Source: an uncultured Collinsella sp. (GTDB taxonomy: Bacteria; Actinomycetota; Coriobacteriia; Coriobacteriales; Coriobacteriaceae). From it: a stretch of DNA of 51,791 bases. The notes beneath the pieces are model-generated. The model ran no database searches and was not told the origin of the DNA. It saw only the letters and a program-made list of their open reading frames with translations. Each line of letters begins with the position of its first letter. Position 1 is the first letter of the stretch. The translations under genes and the position numbers were made by a program. Shown here in pieces: positions 25,031 through 33,846 of the stretch. Location: assembly GCA_934654625.1 (NCBI GenBank), contig CAKUGM010000004.1:1-51791 (forward strand), read 5' to 3'.

Positions 25031-26410
25031 ATGGCAGAAGAATTGATTGCCAACGAGGAGGATCGCGAACTCGCATCAAAACCGATTCCAAGCCTGGTAC
25101 GCCGTTACACGATCGTAACCGGTCAGGGCATGCTCGCCCAGATCATCATGGTTGTCCTCGAGGGACTTGTTATGGGCTGGGGCCTGGGTGCCCATGGCCT
25201 GGCATGCGTCTCGATCATTATGTCCGCCGAGTTCCTCAACCTGGCCTTTGGCAACCTCTTTGGCACGGGTGTTCCCGCCATCGTCGGCAACCTTTTGGGT
25301 GCGGGCGACGTCAAGGGCGCCAGCAAGGCCTTTAGCCAGGGCTTCTGGCTTACCTCGATCGTCTCGATCATCCTTGCCGTGATCATGGCGGCCTTCACCG
25401 AGCCCATCTGCGCGTTCTTTGGCGCAACCCCCGACATCATGGCCGATACGGTCCTGGGCGTTCGCACCTTCTCTATCCTGCTGCCCTTCACGGTCGTGGG
25501 TCAGATGGTCACCGCCGTCATGCGCGTTGACGAGAAGGTTCAGATTCAAGCAAACCTCATGACGGTCTCCGCCATCGTCGCCATCATCTGGCTCGCCCTG
25601 TCGACCTTCATCTTCAAGCTCGGCACCATGGGCGCCGGCATCTACTACGGTCTGTCCATCGGCATCTGGGCCATCGGCGCCTTCTGGTTCATTGGTGGCA
25701 AGAAGTCTCAGCTTCAGATCAAGCTTGCCGACCTCAAGCTCGATATGGCCATCTGCGGCCAGATCTTCAAGATCGGCTTCCCGTTCTTCCTGGTCCAGGC
25801 CGCAACGTTTATCTTCAACACGGTTGCGAACACGCTGCTCGGCACCCTCGGCGGCGAGCTCGGCTCGCTCTACATCGCCGCCTTCGCCGTCATCAACGGC
25901 TACATCCTCTACATCGTCATGATGATCGCCCAGTGCTTCTCCTACGGCCTGCAGCCCATCGCCGCCTTCAACGCCGGCGCCAAGGCTTGGGATCGCCTCA
26001 AGCAATCGCTCTCCTGCGCCATCAAGTACCAGATTGTCGTTCTTCTCGTTGTGTCTATCGTAATCTGGCTCGCAGCAACCCCCGTCTGCGCCTTCTTTGC
26101 CGGAAGCGATGCCGACCTCGTGGAAGTTGCCGCCAGCGCCACGCGCATCATCATCATCGCCGTATGCCTGGGCTACCTCGCCATGACCGTATCCATCTAC
26201 TTCCAGTCGGTCGAGAAGGTCGTGCTCTCCACGTTCTGCAGCCTGCTTCGCTACGTAATCTGCTCCGTGCCGCTCATGTACCTTCTGGGCAACATGATGG
26301 GTGTCCAGGGCATCTGGATCGCCCTCGTGGTGGCCGACGCCATCACCGGAATCATCTCCATCGCCCTCGCCCTGAACGAGCAGAAGCGTTTGAGCAAGCT
26401 TATCACCTAG
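25031..26410 (+). CDS. MATE-family efflux transporter
   Basis: Polytopic membrane protein of 459 residues with about twelve helices in two similar halves. The N-terminal half shows the MATE-type opening (LVRRYTIVTGQGMLAQIIMV), the FLNLAFGNLFGTGVPAIVGN loop and the LGAGDVKGASKAFSQGF segment. The second half repeats the pattern (FPFFLVQAATFIFNTVANTL, GLQPIAAFNAGAK). These proteins export organic cations or other small molecules with sodium or proton coupling. AAAGGAGAG precedes the start. The gene ends in a clear terminator and shares a transcript with the amidohydrolase. Confidence 0.92.
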   Translation: MAEELIANEEDRELASKPIPSLVRRYTIVTGQGMLAQIIMVVLEGLVMGWGLGAHGLACVSIIMSAEFLNLAFGNLFGTGVPAIVGNLLGAGDVKGASKAFSQGFWLTSIVSIILAVIMAAFTEPICAFFGATPDIMADTVLGVRTFSILLPFTVVGQMVTAVMRVDEKVQIQANLMTVSAIVAIIWLALSTFIFKLGTMGAGIYYGLSIGIWAIGAFWFIGGKKSQLQIKLADLKLDMAICGQIFKIGFPFFLVQAATFIFNTVANTLLGTLGGELGSLYIAAFAVINGYILYIVMMIAQCFSYGLQPIAAFNAGAKAWDRLKQSLSCAIKYQIVVLLVVSIVIWLAATPVCAFFAGSDADLVEVAASATRIIIIAVCLGYLAMTVSIYFQSVEKVVLSTFCSLLRYVICSVPLMYLLGNMMGVQGIWIALVVADAITGIISIALALNEQKRLSKLIT

Positions 26411-26430
26411 CCGCTTTCTCCGGCACGCAA

Positions 26431-26464
26431 AGAGGCGCTCTCCGGATGGAGGGTGCCTCTTTTT
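26431..26464 (+). terminator. rho-independent terminator of the MATE gene
   Basis: AGAGGCGCTCTCC (26431-26443) pairs with 26448-26460 (including G-U pairs) across a 4-base loop, followed by TTTT. It lies between convergent genes. Confidence 0.85.
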
Positions 26465-26502
26465 GATGCATGAGACCATGAGCCTTCAAGAGCGGCAAGC
26501 GA

Positions 26503-27162
26503 TTATCGATCGGCCATTTCCTGCAGTTTTGCCGCGACGGCAAGGCCCAATGCATGATGGCCGGCGGCATCGAGATGAACGCCGTCAAAGCTTCCCACAC
26601 GGGCCACCTCGCCCGCATCGAGGAAATCACAGCCTTCGAGCTCGGCGACCTGACGGTACGCATCTGCGAGCTGCTCGGACAGCACAATGCCCTGGGCATC
26701 GAATTCGGCGAGCAAACCGCGCGTCGCGGCATGCGTCAGCGGCGGAGGCGACACGAGCAGGACCTGCGGGCAAGGCGAACACGACGGCCACGGAAACTCT
26801 TGGACGGCTTCGGCGAGCACCGCCATGCCGCGAGCGATATCCGCAAGGCCGAGGCTGTACACCGGTTTGAGGTCATTCGTGCCCAGCATGATGACAACCA
26901 CATCGAGGGGAAGATGCGACTTGAGCAAAGTTGGCAGGAGCGCGCCACCGGAAAGGCAGGTAGTCAAGCGATACGGGTCTTCATGCACTGTCGTGCGGCC
27001 GTTAAGACCCTCCTCAATCACATGCCAACTAGAGCCGAGCTCGCGCGCAGCGACGCCGCACCAGCGGACATCGGCCGAGAAGCGCTCGCCGGTTCCGGCA
27101 GCGCGGGACTCGGGATCGAATCCGTATGTGTTGCTATCTCCGAAAAACAATGCGTTGCGCAT
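26503..27162 (-). CDS. SGNH/GDSL-family hydrolase
   Basis: Predicted esterase of 219 residues without a signal peptide. Block I is FFGDSNTYG with nucleophile Ser10, block III is MLGTNDLK near residue 88, and block V is DGVHLDAAGHHALG near 193, giving the Ser-Asp-His triad. The closest recognised type is the arylesterase-like SGNH group; the natural substrate is unknown. The ATG at 27160-27162 has GGGAG five bases upstream and is preferred to a TTG four codons earlier. It follows the PARG-like gene by 36 bases on the same strand and is likely co-transcribed with it. Confidence 0.88.
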   Translation of the reverse strand: MRNALFFGDSNTYGFDPESRAAGTGERFSADVRWCGVAARELGSSWHVIEEGLNGRTTVHEDPYRLTTCLSGGALLPTLLKSHLPLDVVVIMLGTNDLKPVYSLGLADIARGMAVLAEAVQEFPWPSCSPCPQVLLVSPPPLTHAATRGLLAEFDAQGIVLSEQLADAYRQVAELEGCDFLDAGEVARVGSFDGVHLDAAGHHALGLAVAAKLQEMADR

Positions 27163-27198
27163 AACGACTCCCAATCCTCCCGCTCGCCGGTGCCAGGA

Positions 27199-28161
27199 CT
27201 ATTTCAGATAGGCACGCCAATCATCGTCATCCTCATCTTGGACCTGAGCCTGGGCCGCAGCGTCCCTACGAGCGCGAGCGTCCTCATATGAATCCTTGTT
27301 TTTGGCCGGAAAGGCCGCAAACGCATGCTCCATGCGCTCGAAATTCTGGTTGAAACGCTCGCGCTTGACGGCAAAGATCACCTTGGTCGCCATATGCTCG
27401 CCGCCCGCCAACTCCTCGCGAAGCATCTCGGCGACAACAGAAGCGTCCCAACCGCTCGCATCGCAGCCGGGAGCACCCATGATGAGCTTCTCGTGCCCCA
27501 GGCTGTCGGCAATCGCGAGGGCAAAACGAATGCGCTCGCGCATAGCGTCTGCCAGCTGCTCATCGCTCATGTTGTACTCGGAGCGCGCACGGCGCACGTT
27601 GGGTGCGGCAAGCACGACAACGTCCGCGTAAGCATGGAGGCGATCGCGCGTAAAGCGAACGGCGGGAACTACCAGCGCGCGATTGCGGTAAAGCTCGCAG
27701 TTGATATTGCGGCGGCGGTTCTCGGCATACCAGTCGCGCTGCTGAGAAAGAACGTTATAAAGAAACGAATGCTCGCACAACGACTGCTCAAAGCCCATAA
27801 AGCCCTTGTCAAAGCCGCCGGCGGGGTTGGTGTATGAACCGAAATCGAGCACAGCGAGATCGCAGAACTGCGCGCGGCCTCGCCCGTTTTCGAGAATTGC
27901 CGCGCACGCATCGGCGTCGACGACGCAAACCTCGGGCACGCGCGGCTGCTCGTCTTCCGTTGCGGCCTTCGCCACCGGAGTGGGCATGCCCTCGATGCGT
28001 CGGCATTGATCGCAAGCGCGGTCGATCTCGGCGGCAAGGCGTACGGCCACCTGCTTCGTATAGGACTCGCGCTCGCGTGCGCGCTGGTCACGCCTGGCAT
28101 CGCGAGGAGCTCCGTCTCTGCGGCCTCCGCGGTTGCGTCCGTTCGTCTCGTTGCCTGCCAT
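27199..28161 (-). CDS. microbial PARG-like protein (TIGR02452 type) with altered catalytic loop
   Basis: Protein of 320 residues related to bacterial poly(ADP-ribose) glycohydrolases, which remove ADP-ribose. The first 35 residues are highly charged and rich in arginine. The macrodomain shows SYTNPAGGFDKGFMGFEQSL at about 109-128. Family members usually read NPGGG then AQEE; here GGG is AGG and QEE is FEQ, so the second, catalytic glutamate appears to be Gln126. GAPGCDASG later in the chain is the other phosphate-binding loop. GAAAGGAAG supports the ATG at 28159-28161. It may have low hydrolase activity or serve as an ADP-ribose reader. It is co-directional with the SGNH hydrolase gene. Confidence 0.85.
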   Translation of the reverse strand: MAGNETNGRNRGGRRDGAPRDARRDQRARERESYTKQVAVRLAAEIDRACDQCRRIEGMPTPVAKAATEDEQPRVPEVCVVDADACAAILENGRGRAQFCDLAVLDFGSYTNPAGGFDKGFMGFEQSLCEHSFLYNVLSQQRDWYAENRRRNINCELYRNRALVVPAVRFTRDRLHAYADVVVLAAPNVRRARSEYNMSDEQLADAMRERIRFALAIADSLGHEKLIMGAPGCDASGWDASVVAEMLREELAGGEHMATKVIFAVKRERFNQNFERMEHAFAAFPAKNKDSYEDARARRDAAAQAQVQDEDDDDWRAYLK

Positions 28162-28398
28162 GCTCTTCTTCCTTTCGCCTCTGCTGCCAAGGGGCGCATG
28201 ATATCGAACTTTGCCCATGATAGCGCCTGCTCGTAGTAAATGGCGGACGAATCTGGCGTGATGGTGATGAGCGCAGCACCAGGCGCACAAGGTGACATAT
28301 GGGGTATCATGGTAGAACTTGTGCAGATAATCGCCATCGCCGGCATCCATTATCCGCATGTATTCGATCATCTAGCAGAGGGGCGCATTTCTTTTCGC

Positions 28399-29622
28399 AT
28401 GAGACCCTTCATTCCATATATTCTCATGGCCGCTGCCGCGTATGTCGTGACCTTCGTCTTCACGCCCGCGGCCAAGCGCCTTGCTATGCGTCTTGACGCC
28501 GTCGACTACCCCTCCAAGCGTCGCATCAACACGCAACCGACACCGCGCCTCGGCGGTCTCGCTGTCTTTTTGGGCATCATCGCCGCGGTAGCGGTTGCCA
28601 TCTACGGTAGCGAGCGCCTTGGCTGGCCTCCCGTCCTGGTATCGCACCCCAGCCTTGCCGTTAACTACCACATGCTCGCCGTAGCAGTTTTGCTTATGGT
28701 TGCAACGGGCGCCGCCGACGACATCGTCCAGCTCTCCCCGAAGACCAAATTCGCCGGCCAGATCGTCGCCGCAAGCGTCGCGGTGGCGGGCGGCTTGGTA
28801 ATCCACCAGATCGTCAATCCCTTTGTCGGCGATGCCTATATCGAGCTCGGTTGGTTCGCCTACCCCATCACCGTCATCTATCTGGTCGCATTCACCAACA
28901 TCATCAACCTCATCGACGGGCTGGACGGCCTCGCTTCGGGCATCTCCTGCATCGCCGCGCTGTCCATGTTTTCTTTCGCCGTTCTCGCTGGTAGGCACGA
29001 CGCCGCCGCTCTCTCCCTTGCGGTCGCGGGTTCCTGCCTCGCGTTTTTGCGCTACAACTTCAACCCCGCATCGATCTTCCTGGGAGACTCGGGCTCTTTG
29101 CTGCTTGGATTCTTGCTGGGCATCATCTCCCTGCTCAACGTTTCGCGAACGGCAGCCCTCACCTCGTTGCTCATCCCGCTGATCGTGGCGGGCGTACCCA
29201 TCATCGACACCTTCTCGGCAATTATCAGGCGCATGCGCGCCCACGTAAGCATCGGGCAGGCCGACAAGGGACATATCCATCACCGTCTGATTCAAGAGGG
29301 GTACAACCAGAAGCAGGCGGTACTGCTCATCTATGCCTGGTGCATCCTGCTCTCGTTGGGAGCCGCAGCCATCAACCAGGTGGACGTCATCTGGCGCGTC
29401 CTTATCTTCGTGGCGCTTCTTGCCTGCTCGGCGGCCTTTGCCATGCACCTGCATCTTTTCGAGCCCGTTTTGCGCCACCACTACAACACCGACACCCATA
29501 AAGACGAGATCGTCACCCCTGAAGACCCCGAGTTCGCCGCCGAGGAGGCCGCTGCAGAGGCCAAGCATCCTCGCCATCAAAAGAAGCATGAGAAACGCGA
29601 CAGCAGCCGCACCGACAACTGA
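28399..29622 (+). CDS. WecA/MraY-like polyprenyl-phosphate sugar-phosphate transferase
   Basis: Membrane enzyme of 407 residues, about ten or eleven helices, that starts a lipid-linked glycan by moving a sugar phosphate from a UDP-sugar to undecaprenyl phosphate. Diagnostic cytoplasmic loops are present: PTPRLGGLAVFLG, GAADDIVQLSPKTKF with the Asp pair, NLIDGLDGLASG, FLGDSGSLLLG and the HIHHRL motif of the WecA branch. The C-terminal 60 residues are a charged cytoplasmic tail absent in the shortest relatives. The HIHHRL motif favours a teichoic-acid or exopolysaccharide initiator over MraY itself. The start lacks a good ribosome binding site (GAGGGG is 15 bases away), so the true start may differ. 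Confidence 0.88.
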   Translation: MRPFIPYILMAAAAYVVTFVFTPAAKRLAMRLDAVDYPSKRRINTQPTPRLGGLAVFLGIIAAVAVAIYGSERLGWPPVLVSHPSLAVNYHMLAVAVLLMVATGAADDIVQLSPKTKFAGQIVAASVAVAGGLVIHQIVNPFVGDAYIELGWFAYPITVIYLVAFTNIINLIDGLDGLASGISCIAALSMFSFAVLAGRHDAAALSLAVAGSCLAFLRYNFNPASIFLGDSGSLLLGFLLGIISLLNVSRTAALTSLLIPLIVAGVPIIDTFSAIIRRMRAHVSIGQADKGHIHHRLIQEGYNQKQAVLLIYAWCILLSLGAAAINQVDVIWRVLIFVALLACSAAFAMHLHLFEPVLRHHYNTDTHKDEIVTPEDPEFAAEEAAAEAKHPRHQKKHEKRDSSRTDN

Positions 29623-29637
29623 TAGGAGATTATTCGC

Positions 29638-30699
29638 ATGCCCAACGAGAACAGCTACGAGGTCGCCGTCAAGAAATCTGACGCCATCCGCGCCGACCTC
29701 GACGTGAATCCGCAAAAATACACCATGCTCACCGGCGACCGCCCCACCGGCCGCCTGCATCTCGGCCATTACTTCGGCACCCTTAAGGGCCGCGTCGAGC
29801 TCCAAAACAAGGGCTGCCGCACCAACGTACTCATCGCCGATTACCAGGTAATCACCGATCGCGATACCACCGACCAGATCCAAGACAACGTCTACAACAT
29901 GGTCATGGACTACCTTGCCTGCGGCATCGACCCCGACAAGACCATGATCTACGCGCACTCCGCGGTGCCGGCGGCAAACCAGCTCATGCTGCCGTTCCTC
30001 TCGCTCGTCTCCGAGGCCGAGCTTCTGCGCAACCCCACGGTCAAAGCCGAGCAGGAGGCAAGCGGCCACGAGCTCACGGGACTGCTGCTCACCTACCCGG
30101 TGCACCAGGCCTGCGACATCCTGTTCTGCAAGGGCAACGTGGTACCCGTCGGCCGCGACCAGCTGCCGCACATCGAGCTTACGCGCACTATCGCCCGACG
30201 CTTCAACAACCGTTTCTGCAAGAACTGCGACCCGGTCTTCCCCGAGGTCGATGCCCTCCTCTCCAATACGCCCCTGCTGCCCGGCCTTGACGGACGCAAG
30301 ATGAGCAAGAGCTATGGCAACGCCATCAACATCTCCATGACGGCAGAGGAGACCGCCAAGCGCATCAAGAAGAGCCAGACCGACTCCGAGCGCATGATCA
30401 CCTTCGACCCCGAGAATCGCCCCGGCGTGTCGGGTCTTCTCTCCACGGCCGCCATCTGCACCGGCAGGTCCGAGGTCGAAATCGCAGAAGAGATCGGTAT
30501 GGGTGGATCCGGCCAGCTCAAGAAATACGTCACCGAGGCGGTCAACAGTTACTTCGAGCCTATCCGCGAGCGTCGCCATCGCTTTGAGAATGACCTCGAT
30601 TACGTGAAGGATGTCCTCGCCGAAGGCAACCGTCGCGCCAATGAAATCGCCGAGGCGACCCTGGCAGAGGTAGCCGAGGCCATGGGAATGGTCTACTAA
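29638..30699 (+). CDS. trpS: tryptophanyl-tRNA synthetase
   Basis: Class I synthetase of 353 residues that charges tRNA-Trp. The ATP site signatures are intact: the HIGH motif as HLGH in GDRPTGRLHLGHYFG (near residue 41) and KMSKS in LDGRKMSKSYGNAI (near 221). PVHQACDILFC and VPVGRDQLPHIELTR are typical of the TrpRS substrate pocket and dimer interface. AGGAGA precedes the start. It follows the transferase gene by 15 bases and overlaps the next start by one base. No T-box leader was seen, consistent with transcription from the upstream gene. Confidence 0.97.
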   Translation: MPNENSYEVAVKKSDAIRADLDVNPQKYTMLTGDRPTGRLHLGHYFGTLKGRVELQNKGCRTNVLIADYQVITDRDTTDQIQDNVYNMVMDYLACGIDPDKTMIYAHSAVPAANQLMLPFLSLVSEAELLRNPTVKAEQEASGHELTGLLLTYPVHQACDILFCKGNVVPVGRDQLPHIELTRTIARRFNNRFCKNCDPVFPEVDALLSNTPLLPGLDGRKMSKSYGNAINISMTAEETAKRIKKSQTDSERMITFDPENRPGVSGLLSTAAICTGRSEVEIAEEIGMGGSGQLKKYVTEAVNSYFEPIRERRHRFENDLDYVKDVLAEGNRRANEIAEATLAEVAEAMGMVY

Positions 30700-31535
30700 T
30701 GTCGCGTTACAAGCTCGTTGCGAGCGATATGGACGAGACGTTCCTGCACGACAGCTGCATCATTCCCGACGGCAACAAGGCCGCCCTCGCTCGCATGCGC
30801 GAGCTGGGCGTGCTCTTTGTTCCTTGCTCAGGCCGCGCCTACAATTCCATCGCCGCGAACCTCGACACGCTCGACCCCAAGCTTCTCGACAGCACGTACA
30901 TCATTTCTTTTAATGGCGGCTTCATCAATCGCTACGGCGACCCTAAGCCGCTATGCACCTGTGGCATTTCCTATGAAGCAGCCGACGCGATTTACCGTCG
31001 CGGTCGCGAACTGGGGCTTTGCATCCACGTGTGTTTTGACGACGGTACTTACAACGTCTTCGACCCACCCGCATCCGAGCGCGATTTCCTGGCAAGTTAT
31101 CCCTCGATTCGCTACCAAACTTGCAAAGGGCATCCGGACCTTTCCTTTTTAGAGAAAAAGCCCATCGTCAAAGTGCTGTACATGAGTGAGGACTTTGATG
31201 GCCTGCGCAAGCTGGGAGCCACAATGAACGATTTTGCCGAGGACCTTGGCACAGCCATTACGTTCTCCTCCAATCGATACATGGAGTTCATGCCCCAAGG
31301 CGTGACCAAGGCGACCGGTCTTGCAAAGCTCGCCGAGCTACTAGGCATCGGGCTTGATCAGATCATCGGTTTTGGAGATTCGGCCAACGACATCGCCATG
31401 CTCGATGCCGCAGGCCTGGGCGTCGGCGTCGCAAACGTCACCGATGACGCCCGCGAGCATTGCGACGTCGTGCTCGATTCGACCTGCTTCGATGGAGCGC
31501 TACCCGAACTCGTCGAACGTTTTTTGGAACCCTAG
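30699..31535 (+). CDS. HAD-family (Cof-type) hydrolase
   Basis: Predicted phosphatase of 278 residues. Motif I is ASDMDETFL (Asp10, Asp12), motif II is the serine of PCSGRAYN near 46, and motifs III/IV are KATGLAKLAE and GFGDSANDIAML near 222. A C2 cap lies between, as in YidA-type sugar phosphatases and pyridoxal phosphatases. Its ATG shares an A with the trpS stop (TAATG), showing translational coupling to trpS. It is a paralogue of the gene at 6666-7508; their substrates may differ. Confidence 0.87.
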   Translation: MSRYKLVASDMDETFLHDSCIIPDGNKAALARMRELGVLFVPCSGRAYNSIAANLDTLDPKLLDSTYIISFNGGFINRYGDPKPLCTCGISYEAADAIYRRGRELGLCIHVCFDDGTYNVFDPPASERDFLASYPSIRYQTCKGHPDLSFLEKKPIVKVLYMSEDFDGLRKLGATMNDFAEDLGTAITFSSNRYMEFMPQGVTKATGLAKLAELLGIGLDQIIGFGDSANDIAMLDAAGLGVGVANVTDDAREHCDVVLDSTCFDGALPELVERFLEP

Positions 31536-31571
31536 CCTTCTAACCCGTCACAAACGCATACCTCACAAACG

Positions 31572-31607
31572 AAAACGGCCCGTCACCTGATTCCAGATGA
31601 CGGGCCG
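31572..31607 (-). terminator. probable terminator of the PAP2 gene
   Basis: CGGCCCGTCA (31576-31585) pairs perfectly with 31598-31607, with an inner CTG/CAG extension. On the minus strand TTTTCG follows. It lies 160 bases past the PAP2 stop and could also serve the convergent HAD gene. Confidence 0.6.
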
Positions 31608-31658
31608 CCTTCGAAGTACACCGTTGATCGCACAGAGGGGAGGGATGCAATCAAACTT

Positions 31659-31698
31659 CGACGAAACGATCGAATATCGCCTGTGACCTGTTTCGTCG
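31659..31698. repeat. inverted repeat beside an AT-rich dyad
   Basis: CGACGAAAC (31659-31667) is inverted exactly at 31690-31698. Just after it, GTTAA (31703-31707) and TTAAC (31719-31723) flank CTATAGTAAAC. The region is between convergent genes, has no U-run after the stem and no assigned role. Confidence 0.45.
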
Positions 31699-31768
31699 TT
31701 GAGTTAACTATAGTAAACTTAACGCGCTCCCCCCTTCTGGATTTGCACCTTCATACTCCCTCCATAAG

Positions 31769-32467
31769 TTAGCCTTGGGTAACCTTCGCCTCATCCATAA
31801 AGAGCGGGGCGCCGAGGCGCGTGAAGAGCGCGAGCCAGATCAAAGCGGCGCAAAAACCACCCAAAACGTCGGAGGCATAGTGCACACCCAGATAAATTCG
31901 GCTGATGCCGATCATCAGGATGACAATGCCGAAGGCGATCGTGAACAGGTTGCGCTGACGGCGATCCTTTTCGTGTTTCCAGATAAGCCAGACAATAAGA
32001 CCGTAAAACGCCATGGCCGCCATTGAGTGACCAGAGGGAAAGCTGAAGCCCGTCTCTACCGCAAGCCTAAACCCTTCCGGTCGGGGACGCTGGACAAGTG
32101 ACTTGATAAGAACATTCAGGCCCGCAACGAGCGCAAGATTCACCGCACAGCACCATCCCGGTCGTCTTCCGGGCGCAAATGCCGCGATGGCAAGGGTCAT
32201 AACCACCAGCACAACCGGTGAAGCCAGGGCAGAAAAGCCCTCCATTACCGGGGTGAGCGCATCACTACGCAACCGCTCGACAATCAGACTGTAGGCGAGA
32301 GAATCAAGGCGCATGATTTCGCCTTCAAGCACCTCGTTAAGCAGATAGAGAAAGACCGCAAGGCACAAAGCGCAGCTGACAACACGCCAATTGGCGCGCA
32401 CAAGCCTCTTTAGACGCCGGATAACCCCGGCCGCATTCACGTCGTTCTTAGTCGACGTCCGATTCAT
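31769..32467 (-). CDS. PAP2-family membrane phosphatase
   Basis: Membrane protein of 232 residues with about six helices and the three phosphatase motifs: KSLVQRPRP, FPSGHS with the catalytic histidine, and SRIYLGVHYASDVLGG. Members dephosphorylate phosphatidylglycerol phosphate, undecaprenyl diphosphate or similar lipids; which one applies here is not decidable. The start is the second of two close ATGs, six bases past GAAAGG. The 172 bases up to queH contain no recognisable gene. Confidence 0.9.
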   Translation of the reverse strand: MNRTSTKNDVNAAGVIRRLKRLVRANWRVVSCALCLAVFLYLLNEVLEGEIMRLDSLAYSLIVERLRSDALTPVMEGFSALASPVVLVVMTLAIAAFAPGRRPGWCCAVNLALVAGLNVLIKSLVQRPRPEGFRLAVETGFSFPSGHSMAAMAFYGLIVWLIWKHEKDRRQRNLFTIAFGIVILMIGISRIYLGVHYASDVLGGFCAALIWLALFTRLGAPLFMDEAKVTQG

Positions 32468-32639
32468 GATCATCCTTTCCCAAGAGCATGGGCACGCACG
32501 GCATGCGATACTGCCTCGCAATGCGATGTATTGTTCCCCGTCGCAGGAGCAAGCCCCACGCAAATGGGAAAGCCATACGGGCCGCACGTAAAATCCAATG
32601 AAACGGCCCCGTCCGCGCCGCATCGCCCGCGGCATGTCG

Positions 32640-33245
32640 TTATTTCCGGTTCGCCTTTCGCTCATCGCGCAAGCGGGCGCGATCCATCGCCGCCTCGGCG
32701 GCCGAGAATCGACAGCCGCAGTAGTTCTGACGATACATCCCCAACTCGCGTGAGCGAGCCGTTGCTTGCGGATACCAGGGCCTAAAGTCGCGAATCACCG
32801 GCGTAAGGCCATGAGATTCAGCAAGGCGAACAAGGACATCGTTACACGTCTCGAATAGCTGATAGGGAGACACCGCGAGCGTCGTGGCAACATGGGTAAA
32901 CCCCTCGCGCTTGGCCACGCGGCACGCCTCGGCCAGGCGAAGGCCATAGCAGGCACGGCATCGACGCGAACGGTCCTGGGCACCGATGGGCGCGACGCCT
33001 CGCTCCCAGGCGGCATAATCCTCGTCTGCCTCGATGAGCGCAATTCCCTCGGCAGCGCACCAACGTCGAAGCTCTGCCAGACGGCGCCTATGCTCGTTCT
33101 CGGGCTGGATATTGGGATTGGTCCAGCAAATCGTGGGCTCAAATCCTTCTTCCAGCAAGAGACGAACCGGCTCCAGCGAGCATGGAGCGCAGCATGCATG
33201 CAACAAGAGGGGCGTCTTCGTTTCCAATGTCGATTGGCTACACAC
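32640..33245 (-). CDS. queH: epoxyqueuosine reductase QueH
   Basis: Reduces epoxyqueuosine to queuosine in tRNA, the last step of queuosine synthesis, replacing the cobalamin-dependent QueG. The 201-residue protein has the family cysteines: HACCAPC (Cys18, Cys19, Cys22), RCRACYGLRL near 95 and the late NYCGC, which together bind iron-sulfur and the metal pair. It starts with GTG, supported by GGGAGG six bases upstream, and overlaps the end of the preceding gene by eight bases. No other que genes are present, so the organism may salvage the precursor. Confidence 0.93.
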   Translation of the reverse strand: MCSQSTLETKTPLLLHACCAPCSLEPVRLLLEEGFEPTICWTNPNIQPENEHRRRLAELRRWCAAEGIALIEADEDYAAWERGVAPIGAQDRSRRCRACYGLRLAEACRVAKREGFTHVATTLAVSPYQLFETCNDVLVRLAESHGLTPVIRDFRPWYPQATARSRELGMYRQNYCGCRFSAAEAAMDRARLRDERKANRK

Positions 33246-33846
33246 CTTCGTCCTCCCCGCTTTCGCTTACGCCATAGAAGCGAACTCCCCACGTCTCATC
33301 TTCGCACCAACGTATCCGCCGGTCGGAAACGATGGTGCGAACATAGGACCAATCTCCCGTGCATCCAGAAAGATGTACCACGCAGGTCACCCAAGCAGCA
33401 AAATCGCAGCCAAACTCGATACCCAAAACGGCAACAAGGCACGTCACCGCAACGGTCGGAGCAAGCACGACGGCAAGATAACGGCGTCTTGAATAGATGA
33501 CCCCTTCGGCACAGGCATATATCATGGCGCTCTCGAGATTCCATCCAAACGTAACGTGTGCGCCCTTCGGGCCGAGAGCCTTGAAAAACAGAGCATGGAT
33601 GGCCTCGTGGGCCGCAAAAGACAGAAGCATCGCCAGCGCGACTCCGGCGACCCAAAGGGCAACACCCCCGACGCCCTCGGCAACAGCCAGGGCCAACTCG
33701 CACGGAGCGCCATAGAAACCGAACAGTGCTACGCCCCCAAGCGTTCCCGCCAACAGCACCGCATAGGATGCTCGGCAGATGCCGCGCAGAAACTCCTGAT
33801 CCTCAAGCGTGCGTATGTTACCGATTTCGTGCATGTCCTCCAGCAT
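33238..33846 (-). CDS. DUF3267-like membrane protein with HExxH motif
   Basis: Protein of 202 residues with about four hydrophobic segments. HEAIH at residues 80-84 follows a helix and has the HExxH zinc-site pattern of membrane metalloproteases; the later stretch ending GCTGDWSYV could supply the third ligand (Asp), as in the DUF3267 family. Its function is unknown. The start is uncertain: the ATG used here has no ribosome binding site, and another ATG four codons later has GGAGG only two bases away. The 3' end overlaps queH, indicating co-translation. Confidence 0.65.
   Translation of the reverse strand: MLEDMHEIGNIRTLEDQEFLRGICRASYAVLLAGTLGGVALFGFYGAPCELALAVAEGVGGVALWVAGVALAMLLSFAAHEAIHALFFKALGPKGAHVTFGWNLESAMIYACAEGVIYSRRRYLAVVLAPTVAVTCLVAVLGIEFGCDFAAWVTCVVHLSGCTGDWSYVRTIVSDRRIRWCEDETWGVRFYGVSESGEDEGV

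Noticed and set aside
29600..29640. Search for a T-box leader ahead of trpS, and likewise ahead of the MetRS-like gene
   Set aside because: The gaps (15 and 98 bases) are too short and contain no T-box sequence or specifier structure.
28372..30579. 735-codon open frame on the minus strand opposite the transferase and trpS genes
   Set aside because: It lies antisense to two well-supported genes, crosses their boundary and has a low-complexity Asp/Gly/His/Val composition typical of frames opposite high-GC genes.
31644..31682. Twelve-codon ORF after GGAGGG in the gap before the PAP2 gene
   Set aside because: The ribosome binding site touches the start codon and no gene follows that it could lead; composition is unremarkable.
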